10,934 nt of DNA from contig CALGTJ010000608.1 in NCBI GenBank assembly GCA_937901435.1, forward strand, positions 1-10,934, given 5' to 3'. Positions 1 to 6,146 of this stretch are shown piece after piece. Under the pieces are notes generated by a model. It searched no databases. It saw only the letters and a list, made by a program, of their open reading frames with translations, and was not told where the DNA came from. A program made the translations under genes and the position numbers. Positions within the stretch are counted from its first letter, which is position 1; each line of letters opens with the position of its first letter. Origin of the DNA: an uncultured Rhodobacter sp. Lineage in GTDB: Bacteria; Pseudomonadota; Alphaproteobacteria; Rhodobacterales; Rhodobacteraceae.

Positions 1-104
1 CCCTCATTGATTCAGAGATCAACAAACCGCGCAAGAGGGGGTGAGTAATTACGCTAGATGACAAGAAATCAGGGGGTAGCGGCGACCACGTCTACGGTTG
101 CCGG

Positions 105-809
105 GTGTATATGATGATAAAAAGCGGATGTTCCGAGGGGGGCCTGATAAAGGGTGCTTCGCCACGATCAAACCATGGCAATAACGCGCAAAGCGACTGC
201 GACACAGAAGATCTGAACACCACACCGTGCTTTACGCCCGGCACAATGATTGAAACCGATAAAGGTCCGATGTTGATCGAAGATCTGGAAATCGGCGACA
301 AGGTTCTGACCCGCGACAATGGCTATCAAACGATCCGATGGATCGGCTCTAAACACATCAATGGCGTTGATCTGGCCGCAACACCGCATCTGCGTCCCGT
401 TCTCGTCCGTGCTGGTGCCTTGGGCAATGACCTGCCAGCGCGCGACATGCAGCTTAGCCCGAACCATCGCCTGATGGTGTCCAGCGAACAGACCGCCCTC
501 TATTTCGAAGACCGCGAAGTGTTGGTGGCCGCCAAACATCTGGTCAACAATCGCGGCATCTATAATGTGCAGACCACGGGCACGACCTATATCCATTTTC
601 TCTTTGACTAACACGAGTTGGTGCGCACCAACGGCAGCTGGACCGAAAGCTTTCAACCCGTCGATTATTCCCTGCGCACGCTTGGCAATGCGCAACGGCA
701 GGAAATCCTTGAACTCTTTCCCGAATTGCGCAGCAAATCGCGGCTGGAACGCTTTCCGGCCGCCCGCAGGATCCTCAACAAGCTGGAAATCCAACGTCTC
801 AGCGAGTGA
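105..809 (+). pseudogene. Hint (Hedgehog/intein) domain protein, interrupted by an in-frame TAA
   Basis: The reading frame holds the Hint_2-type domain typical of Rhodobacterales: CFTPGTMIET (the domain's catalytic-type Cys), then EDLEIGDKVLTRDNGYQTIRW, PHLRPVLVRAGALG and LSPNHRLMV. The frame stops at TAA 609-611 straight after YIHFLFD. With no frame change, the expected family continuation follows: HELVRTNGSWTESFQP, then NAQRQEILELFPEL and the terminal AARR..L segment, ending at TGA 807-809. One C-to-T change (CAA Gln to TAA) would explain the break. The N-terminus is uncertain. GTG at 105 or ATG at 111 are possible starts, neither with a good ribosome site; the frame is open back to 45 and blocked by TGA at 42-44, and only about 43 residues precede the domain. 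These proteins are usually longer and exported, so the 5' end may also be lost. Alternatives are stop readthrough or a sequencing error. Confidence 0.8.
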
Positions 810-853
810 TATGAGGTGCTACAGGCGCGCATCCTTTACGGACGCGCGCCCAC

Positions 854-891
854 AAGACCCGCCCCTTTGGGGGCTTTGGGGCGGGTCTTTT
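854..891 (+). terminator. Intrinsic terminator after the Hint pseudogene
   Basis: A perfect 12-base-pair GC-rich stem pairs AAGACCCGCCCC (854-865) with GGGGCGGGTCTT (878-889) around a 12-base loop. It runs into TTTT and, a little further on, a second T run (896-899). It lies 45 bases after the Hint gene's final stop and 86 bases before the next start, so it most likely ends the Hint transcript. The A-poor left flank makes activity on the minus strand less likely. Confidence 0.85.
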
Positions 892-976
892 CGGGTTTTC
901 CCCCTTTGACACGGGCACTCTCTGGACAGAGCGGGGACAAAGCGGCAGGCTGAACGTACAGTAAACGGAGCCTAAC

Positions 977-1405
977 ATGAAAGACGCCCCTTGGTATCAT
1001 TACCCGATCGCGGCCATCGCCCTGCTTTGGTTCCTGCTCAGCGCCATTGACTATTCCCTGACCAAGCTGCAATTCGCGCCCTATCTGGACGCCTTCACAG
1101 CAGATCAGATCGCCTATTTCACCAATATGCCGCGCTATGTGGATTTTGCATGGGCGCTCAACGTCTGGCTCGGATTGTTCGCCGCAGTCCAACTCTGGCG
1201 CCGCAGCCATTTCGCCGCGCTCTTCTTTGCAATTGCCTTCGCCGGGATCATCATCACCAGCGTCGGATTGATCTTTCTGACCGACCCAAGCCTGTTTCAA
1301 GTCACCGGAACACTCGGGATCTGGGTGATGGTCGCCTCGATCATCGCGACAATCCTGTTCTACACCTATGCCCGCGCCATGAATGTGCGCCAGCGTGTAA
1401 TCTAA
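977..1405 (+). CDS. Small four-helix integral membrane protein of unknown function
   Basis: This 142-residue protein has four predicted hydrophobic helices at about residues 8-27, 55-74, 79-101 and 112-132. Short loops separate them, and the C-terminus is basic (ARAMNVRQR). The loop after helix 1 (AIDYSLTK, then FTADQIAYFTNMP) resembles a widespread family of uncharacterised bacterial membrane proteins of about 130-150 residues, sometimes loosely annotated as sugar-transporter-like; no function is established. The ATG at 977 has GGAG at 967-970, a 6-base spacing, so the start is well supported. It follows the Hint terminator and is probably transcribed alone. It converges on the mocA-like gene with a 51-base gap that has no clear terminator. 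The existence of the gene is firm; its role is not. Confidence 0.8.
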   Translation: MKDAPWYHYPIAAIALLWFLLSAIDYSLTKLQFAPYLDAFTADQIAYFTNMPRYVDFAWALNVWLGLFAAVQLWRRSHFAALFFAIAFAGIIITSVGLIFLTDPSLFQVTGTLGIWVMVASIIATILFYTYARAMNVRQRVI

Positions 1406-1456
1406 GGCATTTCGCGATACATCTGACGCAGATACCGCCCTCTGAAATCAAAGATG

Positions 1457-2047
1457 TCAACGCCCGGCCCGTGCCGCGCGCCACGCGGCCCAATCCTCTG
1501 GCGTGTCCAGATCCGTCAGCGCGTGCCTGTCCGGCAAAACAACAGGGATCACATGCTGAGCCTGCACAACAGAGCGCGCGCCGCGATCCCCGCGCAACGC
1601 CAGCAGGTCCGCAAAAACCCGCGACGGAAACAGCACCGGATGCCCCGGATCGCCCGCCGCGCTGCATCCCTGCACCAAGGATTGCCCGTCAAATCCTGCA
1701 ATCACAGCGACTAAATCCTGCGCCGTGATCTCTGGCATATCCGCAGGCACCACCACCACGGCCCTCATCGCAGGGGGCAAAGCGGCAATCCCCGCCCGGA
1801 TAGACGCCGCCATCCCCTCGCGCGCCTCAGCCACCGTCACAAAAGACAGATCCAAGCCCTCCAGCGCCGCCAAACGCGCAGGTCGGTCCAAAGGCAGGGC
1901 AACCCAAACCGGATATCCCGACGACAAAGCCATCAAGGCCTGCCGACGCAACAGGGCCACCCCGTCAATCCCTTCCAACAGCTTGTCACCGCCCCGCATC
2001 CGCGACGAGGCGCCCGCCGCCAAGAGCAGGATTGCGATGTCTTCCAT
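1457..2047 (-). CDS. MocA-type nucleotidyltransferase (molybdenum cofactor cytidylyltransferase-like)
   Basis: This 196-residue protein is a single GT-A/NTP-transferase domain. The nucleotide-binding signature LAAGASSRMRGGDKLL is at residues 9-24, GMAASIRAG at 78-86 and the metal-site segment PADMP at 101-105. GDPGHPVLF lies at 132-140, GDRGARSV at 153-160 and DLDTPEDW at 179-186. These match the MocA/MobA-like group that transfers CMP (or GMP) to molybdopterin for xanthine dehydrogenase- or CO dehydrogenase-type enzymes. No molybdoenzyme gene is in the window, so the exact nucleotide and acceptor are unknown. The start at 2047 is chosen because AGGAGA lies 8 bases upstream and the signature begins within ten residues. 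Upstream in-frame starts to 2140 would add a Pro/Arg-rich leader running through the intergenic hairpins. It lies 105 bases after livM on the same strand and is probably cytoplasmic. Confidence 0.85.
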   Translation of the reverse strand: MEDIAILLLAAGASSRMRGGDKLLEGIDGVALLRRQALMALSSGYPVWVALPLDRPARLAALEGLDLSFVTVAEAREGMAASIRAGIAALPPAMRAVVVVPADMPEITAQDLVAVIAGFDGQSLVQGCSAAGDPGHPVLFPSRVFADLLALRGDRGARSVVQAQHVIPVVLPDRHALTDLDTPEDWAAWRAARAGR

Positions 2048-2092
2048 CCCAAACTCTCCTGTTTCGCGCACCAGCCGACCCATAAACCCACC

Positions 2093-2138
2093 GACCGCCC
2101 GCATAGGGCGGTCAGGCAGAGCGCGGGCTTCAGCCCGC
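2093..2138. repeat. Two adjacent perfect palindromes between livM and the mocA-like gene
   Basis: The first palindrome is GACCGCCC (2093-2100), a 5-base loop, then GGGCGGTC (2106-2113). The second is GCGGGC, TTCA, GCCCGC (2123-2138). They occupy most of the 105-base gap downstream of the livM stop. Neither is followed by a T run on the minus strand, so they are not classic intrinsic terminators of the liv transcript. They could stabilise the livM 3' end, attenuate read-through into the mocA-like gene, or be copies of a dispersed intergenic palindrome. Confidence 0.6.
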
Positions 2139-2152
2139 ACCTTTTGGTTAAA

Positions 2153-3457
2153 TTACCTCTCGGGGATCAGACCGCGCGGACTGAACCGCAATACCAGAAC
2201 CAGCACCAACCCCATGGTGAACAGGCGCATATGGGCCGCAGACTCTTGCAAATGGCCCTTTAGCCAGCTGCCATCCGCCATCCCGGATGTCACCGCATCC
2301 ATGATCAACAGCCCCAGAGGCTCGACCTGCACCCAAAGGAACCAGATCAGAAATCCGCCCAGCACGGCGCCAAAGTTATTGCCAGACCCACCCACAATCA
2401 CCATCACCCAGACCAGAAAGGTGAACCGCAGCGGCTGATAGGTGCCGGGCGTTAGCTGACCGTCCAGCGTGGTCATCATCGCGCCTGCCAAACCACAAAC
2501 CGCTGAGCCCAGTACGAAAATCTGCAAATGCCGCTTGGTGACATTCTTGCCCATGGCCGAGGCCGCCACCTCATTGTCCCGGATCGCGCGCATCATCCGC
2601 CCCCAGGGCGAATTCAGCGCCTTTTCAGACAGCCAGATCAGCGCCAGCAGCACGATAATGAACAAAGCGGCATAGAGCAGCTTGACATAAATCGCCGAAG
2701 CCACCACCGGATCATAGCCCCAACCCACCATCCTTGCGACGAAATCCGGGTCGTTTTGCAGGTCGATCTCGTAGGGCACGGGGCGCGGAATACCGACCAC
2801 GTTCTTGACGCCCCGGCTTAGCCAGTCTTCGTTTTTCATCACCGCGATGATGATCTCTGCAATCCCCAGCGTCGCAATCGCCAGATAGTCAGAGCGCAGG
2901 CCCAAGGCCGTCTTGCCGATCAGCCAGGCAGCCCCCGCCGCCGCCAGCCCGCCCACGGGCCAGGCCAGAATGACAGGCAGCCCAAGCCCGCCCAAATAGC
3001 CCGTGCCTGCGGGATTTACCGCCTCGATCGCCTCGACCGCCGGGTCAAACACCGCGCGATACAGAATGAAGGCCACGATCAGCAGTGCCATCAGCACAAG
3101 CGCGCGCATCCAGCCGCGCGGCATCCGGCCCCAGACGATCACCGCCGCCACGATGGATCCCGCCCCAAGCGCCAAGGCCAAGAGCACGCGTAAACCGCCC
3201 GCCGCCCAGGCCTCTGGCACCGGGTCCATGCCCACCAACACAGCCGCCAATCCGCCAAGCGCCACAAATCCCATGACTCCGATATTGAAGAGGCCCGCAT
3301 AGCCCCATTGCATATTGACCCCCAGCGCCATGATCGCGCTGATCAGCCCCATATTGAAGATGCCAAGAGCCACGTTCCAGCCCTGGACAAATCCGACCCC
3401 AATGGTCATCCCGAACACAATCGCGAACAGTAGCGTGTTTTTCACTGGCGTGCTCAT
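2153..3457 (-). CDS. livM: Branched-chain/hydrophobic amino acid ABC transporter permease (LivM type)
   Basis: This 434-residue inner-membrane permease forms half of the channel with LivH in a HAAT-family importer. Family landmarks are GYAGLFNIGVMGF (52-64), LRSDYLAIATLGIAEII (187-203), the Asn/Gly loop SRGVKNVVGIPRPVPY (214-229) and the cytoplasmic coupling region NSPWGRMMRAIRDNEVAASAMG (282-303). VIVGGSGNNFGAVLGG follows at 353-368. Between the first landmark and LRSDYLAI there are about 120 residues with several hydrophobic segments, roughly twice the usual spacing, giving an enlarged early membrane region. The acidic stretch DLQNDPDF (232-239) is probably periplasmic. The ATG at 3457 overlaps the livH TGA by 4 bases (ATGA), which fixes the start and implies translational coupling. 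It is the last gene of the liv cluster; the substrate cannot be told from the permease alone. Confidence 0.93.
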   Translation of the reverse strand: MSTPVKNTLLFAIVFGMTIGVGFVQGWNVALGIFNMGLISAIMALGVNMQWGYAGLFNIGVMGFVALGGLAAVLVGMDPVPEAWAAGGLRVLLALALGAGSIVAAVIVWGRMPRGWMRALVLMALLIVAFILYRAVFDPAVEAIEAVNPAGTGYLGGLGLPVILAWPVGGLAAAGAAWLIGKTALGLRSDYLAIATLGIAEIIIAVMKNEDWLSRGVKNVVGIPRPVPYEIDLQNDPDFVARMVGWGYDPVVASAIYVKLLYAALFIIVLLALIWLSEKALNSPWGRMMRAIRDNEVAASAMGKNVTKRHLQIFVLGSAVCGLAGAMMTTLDGQLTPGTYQPLRFTFLVWVMVIVGGSGNNFGAVLGGFLIWFLWVQVEPLGLLIMDAVTSGMADGSWLKGHLQESAAHMRLFTMGLVLVLVLRFSPRGLIPER

Positions 3458-4464
3458 GACGATTTCCCCGCAAATATGCCGGTCGGGCGGAACAGCAGGA
3501 CGATCACAAGGATCATAAAGCTGACGGCCAGCTTGTAATCGGTGCTTAGCAGTTGCACGAGGCTGTCCGGTTCCAGCGGTGCGGGCATCAGGTAGACCAG
3601 GACTTTTTTCCAGGCGTAGGTCACGAAGATCTCGGAAAAGGCGATGACGAATCCGCCCACAATAGCGCCCAGCGGACTGCCCAGCCCACCCACGATGGCG
3701 CTGGCAAAGATTGGCAGCAAAAGCTGGAAATAGGTGAAAGGTTTAAAGGATTTGTCCAGCCCGTACAGCACCCCGGCAACGGTCGCCAAAGCGGCAACGA
3801 TGATCCATGTGATCATCACCACGCGCTCTGGGTTGATGCCAGACAACAGAGCCAGATCCTCGTTGTCGGAATAGGCCCGCATGGATTTTCCGGTACGGGT
3901 CCGGTTCAGGAACCAGAACAACAGGACCACGACGATCACGGCGGTGACAAGGGTGATGCCTTGGGTGGTCTTGATTGCCAGACCCTCGTCCAGCCCGGTC
4001 ATCTTCTTGAATTCACTTGCGCGGATGATGAAACGCTCGCCATCGGCAAAGCGTTGATCGTCCGGCCCGATGATAAAGCGCACAAGGCCGTTCATCATGA
4101 ACATCACGCCCATCGACACGATCACGAGAACCACCGGTTTTGCGCGTTGTTCGCGGTAAAACGCATAGATCAGCCTATCCGTGCCCAGCAACAACAGCGC
4201 CGTCACCGCAATCCCGACAGGCAAGGCCAGCAGGGCGGTTGGCAGGGGCCCCAGCGAGACGCCCATCGACTGCAACCACCATGTGAACAGGATCGTCGCC
4301 ATGGTCCCAAAGGCCATGGTGTCGCCATGGGCAAAATTGGAAAACCGCAGGATGCCGAAAATCAGCGTCACGCCAAGCGCCCCCAGCGCCAGTTGCGCGC
4401 CATAGGCGGTGGCCGGGATCAGCACGAAATTCGAGAATGCCACCAGCGCGTTGAGAAACTCCAT
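3454..4464 (-). CDS. livH: Branched-chain/hydrophobic amino acid ABC transporter permease (LivH type)
   Basis: This 336-residue multi-helix permease is the partner of LivM. It shows the LivH signature GILRFSNFAHGDTMAFGTM (37-55) and the cytoplasmic coupling loop RAYSDNEDLALLSGINPERVV (196-216). The ASAIVGGLGSPLGAIVGGFVIAFSE segment (254-278) belongs to the last membrane half. Most LivH proteins have about 290-310 residues. The excess here is mainly the hydrophilic stretch around residues 133-168 (PDDQRF...KKMTGLDEG...), predicted periplasmic, plus the loop near 284-310. The ATG at 4464 overlaps the preceding secreted-protein gene by one base (TGATG), so translation is probably coupled. It overlaps livM by 4 bases downstream. 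Family assignment is firm, but the transported substrate could be amino acids, amides or another HAAT substrate. Confidence 0.93.
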   Translation of the reverse strand: MEFLNALVAFSNFVLIPATAYGAQLALGALGVTLIFGILRFSNFAHGDTMAFGTMATILFTWWLQSMGVSLGPLPTALLALPVGIAVTALLLLGTDRLIYAFYREQRAKPVVLVIVSMGVMFMMNGLVRFIIGPDDQRFADGERFIIRASEFKKMTGLDEGLAIKTTQGITLVTAVIVVVLLFWFLNRTRTGKSMRAYSDNEDLALLSGINPERVVMITWIIVAALATVAGVLYGLDKSFKPFTYFQLLLPIFASAIVGGLGSPLGAIVGGFVIAFSEIFVTYAWKKVLVYLMPAPLEPDSLVQLLSTDYKLAVSFMILVIVLLFRPTGIFAGKSS

Positions 4465-4832
4465 CAGAGTCCGATCCTTTCACAGAGACCTTTTTGCTGA
4501 CCAAAGGCCAATTGTTCCGGCACGAAGTAGACCGACATCAACAGCGCCGCGCCCGCAGGCACGCGCATCCGCTGTTCCTGCTCTGACGCGCCTGTTGCGA
4601 CGACCAGCGCCTGTGGTCCAAGGTCGGGATGCTCGATCACGCAGATCACCGTTCTGCCGTTGGTGCAATGCGCCACGGTGGTCAGATCTGCCTCTTGCCA
4701 CTCGATCGCATCGCCATTCTCCACCAAGATCACCTGACGCCCATCTTCGAAGACACAGGCCAGAAACGGGTCGTTACGCCCTTCGGCATGTGCCAGCCCA
4801 GTGCCGAGCAGCGCGGCGCAGACCCACCTCAT
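4464..4832 (-). CDS. Secreted protein C: small signal-peptide protein in the liv operon
   Basis: This protein of 122 residues is not recognised. It has a short signal peptide (MRWVCAALLGTGLAHA, predicted cleavage before EGRND), so the mature form of about 106 residues should be periplasmic. The mature part has four cysteines (26, 56, 64, 117), enough for two disulfides. It opens with FLACVFEDGRQVILV, followed by alternating hydrophobic stretches that suggest a beta-rich fold. The ATG at 4832 is preferred over an upstream GTG at 4847: it makes an ATGA overlap with the preceding gene's stop, has AAGGTG upstream and gives a normal signal peptide. Its stop shares one base with the livH start. Position and coupling suggest an accessory factor of the LivHMGF importer. 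No catalytic or ligand-binding motif is visible, so function is inference only. Confidence 0.8.
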   Translation of the reverse strand: MRWVCAALLGTGLAHAEGRNDPFLACVFEDGRQVILVENGDAIEWQEADLTTVAHCTNGRTVICVIEHPDLGPQALVVATGASEQEQRMRVPAGAALLMSVYFVPEQLAFGQQKGLCERIGL

Positions 4833-5215
4833 GGTGACACCTTGCACGGGCCACTCAGCCGGAGGCCCGTCGCCGTTTCATTGTAAATACCGCTTCCATC
4901 GGGCTGCATCGTGAACATCCGCGCGCCCATGGCCTCGCCATCCTCCCAAAAGCCGCGTGTTTCACCGATGATCATCGGCTCTGCGCTAAATCGGATTCCA
5001 CCGAGGGTCACCATTGTGACTTGTTTTCGGGGCGGATCTTGTGGATGAACTGCGGCAGAGAACTGGTTGCGATCTATTGTAAAATTCAAATTCACAGGAC
5101 TGGGGCAGGGCGCCTGCGTCGTGCAGGGTTTGGACAGGGTGCAGGCGATGCGTTCTGCCAATACAGGGCTGGCAAGCAGGCAGATCAGGACTGACGAGAG
5201 GCAGGTGCGAGTCAT
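4829..5215 (-). CDS. Secreted protein B: small Cys-rich signal-peptide protein in the liv operon
   Basis: With the chosen start, this is a 128-residue unrecognised protein. The signal peptide is MTRTCLSSVLICLLASPVLA, with predicted cleavage before ERIAC. The mature part has a CTLSKPC...APC cluster (Cys 25, 31, 37) and a terminal LSGPCKV (Cys 124), consistent with a disulfide-closed, beta-rich periplasmic domain. The start is uncertain. ATG 5215 gives the textbook signal peptide but lacks a ribosome site. ATG 5266 would add 17 residues and forms TAATG with a 13-codon mini-frame. GTG 5305 begins 2 bases after the livF stop. It is the only liv-operon gene whose best start is not a direct stop/start overlap. 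Downstream it shares ATGA with secreted protein C. A role with the importer is inferred from context only. Confidence 0.75.
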   Translation of the reverse strand: MTRTCLSSVLICLLASPVLAERIACTLSKPCTTQAPCPSPVNLNFTIDRNQFSAAVHPQDPPRKQVTMVTLGGIRFSAEPMIIGETRGFWEDGEAMGARMFTMQPDGSGIYNETATGLRLSGPCKVSP

Positions 5216-5265
5216 GGCGGCACGTAGGCTTGCCGGCGCAGACGTAAATCCACAAAATGTCTTCA

Positions 5266-5307
5266 TTACAAGTATTTGAGAGATGTTCTTAATGTTGAAC
5301 AACACAT
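5266..5307 (-). other. Possible 13-codon mini-cistron linking livF to secreted protein B
   Basis: ATG 5307-5305 overlaps the livF stop as TGATG and opens a 13-codon frame (MCCSTLRTSLKYL). Its TAA in turn overlaps ATG 5266-5264, in frame with secreted protein B, as TAATG. This could carry ribosomes across an otherwise uncoupled 91-base gap that lacks Shine-Dalgarno sequences. A chance arrangement is quite possible in so short a stretch. Confidence 0.25.
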
Positions 5308-6146
5308 CAGCCCCCCAAAAAGCTCTTGCGGACTTCGGGATCTTCCATCAAGGCCTTGCCCGTGTCGGTAAATCGGTTCGCGCCCTGCACCAGAACAAAA
5401 CCTTTGTCTGCGATTTCAAGAGCTTGTCGGGCGTTCTGTTCGACCATAAGGATCGAAATACCAGTGCGGGCGACCTCTATGATACGGTCAAACAATTCAT
5501 CCATCACGATCGGGCTGACACCGGCGGTGGGTTCATCCAGCATCAGCACCTTGGGCTCTGTCATCAGCGCGCGACCCACAGCGACCTGCTGGCGTTGCCC
5601 GCCTGACAGCTCGCCCGCCAACTGGCGTCGCTTGTCACGCAAAATCGGAAACAAATCATAGACTTGCTCGATTGTCTTGCGCACATCATCGCGGCGCAGG
5701 AAGGCGCCCATTTCAAGGTTCTCCTCGACCGTCATCGAGGTAAAGATGTTGCTGGTCTGGGGTACAAAGGCCATGCCCTTGGCGACACGCGCCTGCGGGG
5801 TCAATTTGGTGATATCATCGCCATCCAGCCGCACCGCGCCTTTTCGGACGTTCAACATGCCAAAAACGGCCTTCATCGCGGTGGATTTGCCCGCCCCGTT
5901 TGGGCCGACGATCACCGCGATCTCGCCCTTGTCGACGGCAATCGTACAGTCGTGCAGGATATCCGCGCCCGAGCCATAGCCCCCCGTCATTGCATCCCCG
6001 ATCAGGAACGGGCCACCCGAAATCTTACTGCTCACTGCTGCATTCGCCTTACCGCCTTGTTTTACCGCATCATTTCCCAATGGGCGCGAGTCTTTTGTGA
6101 TAGAGCGGTCCTTGTTGCCGCGGTCGTCAAACGTGGGGCTGCTCAT
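5307..6146 (-). CDS. livF: Branched-chain/hydrophobic amino acid ABC transporter ATP-binding protein (LivF type)
   Basis: This 279-residue cytoplasmic ATPase powers the LivH/LivM channel together with LivG. Motifs in order are Walker A GPNGAGKST (81-89), Q-loop Gln130 in FVPQTSNIF, signature LSGGQRQQ (180-187) and Walker B VLMLDEP (200-206). The LivF-typical VEQN (235-238) stands where other ATPases have the switch His. LivF proteins usually have about 230-240 residues. This one carries roughly 45 extra at the N-terminus, polar and charged (FDDRGNKDRSITKDS..., then GNDAVKQGGKANAAVSSK), without recognisable motifs. The ATG at 6146 overlaps the stop of secreted protein A (ATGA) and has GAGG 8 bases upstream, so the extension is probably translated; starting at an upstream in-frame codon (6161) would lengthen it further. 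The next gene begins after the stop with a gap. Confidence 0.92.
   Translation of the reverse strand: MSSPTFDDRGNKDRSITKDSRPLGNDAVKQGGKANAAVSSKISGGPFLIGDAMTGGYGSGADILHDCTIAVDKGEIAVIVGPNGAGKSTAMKAVFGMLNVRKGAVRLDGDDITKLTPQARVAKGMAFVPQTSNIFTSMTVEENLEMGAFLRRDDVRKTIEQVYDLFPILRDKRRQLAGELSGGQRQQVAVGRALMTEPKVLMLDEPTAGVSPIVMDELFDRIIEVARTGISILMVEQNARQALEIADKGFVLVQGANRFTDTGKALMEDPEVRKSFLGG

Noticed and set aside
3..44. Short open stretch ending at TGA 42-44 (LIDSEINKPRKRG), a possible C-terminus of an upstream gene
   Set aside because: Only 13 residues are visible and no family can be recognised, so it cannot be told from chance.
168..794. Minus-strand open frame opposite the Hint gene
   Set aside because: The plus strand holds the recognisable Hint domain; the antisense frame has no motif and is open only as a by-product of codon bias. 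The Hint gene being broken does not make it more credible.
906..934. Perfect TTGACA (906-911) as a -35 box for the 142-residue membrane protein gene
   Set aside because: No acceptable -10 sequence is present 16-18 bases downstream (GAGCGG and neighbours).
1406..1456. ATCTG-ACG-CAGAT hairpin between the convergent membrane protein and mocA-like genes
   Set aside because: The stem has only five base pairs and no T run on either strand, too weak to call a terminator.
1725..2438. Plus-strand open frame opposite the mocA-like gene and the livM 3' end
   Set aside because: It is low-complexity Arg/Ser/Pro/Thr-rich, spans two well-supported minus-strand genes and has no conserved motif.
3553..4500. 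Long plus-strand open frame antisense to livH
   Set aside because: Its His/Gln/Asp-rich composition and lack of motifs are typical of the antisense of a GC-rich membrane protein gene; livH itself is clearly the real gene.
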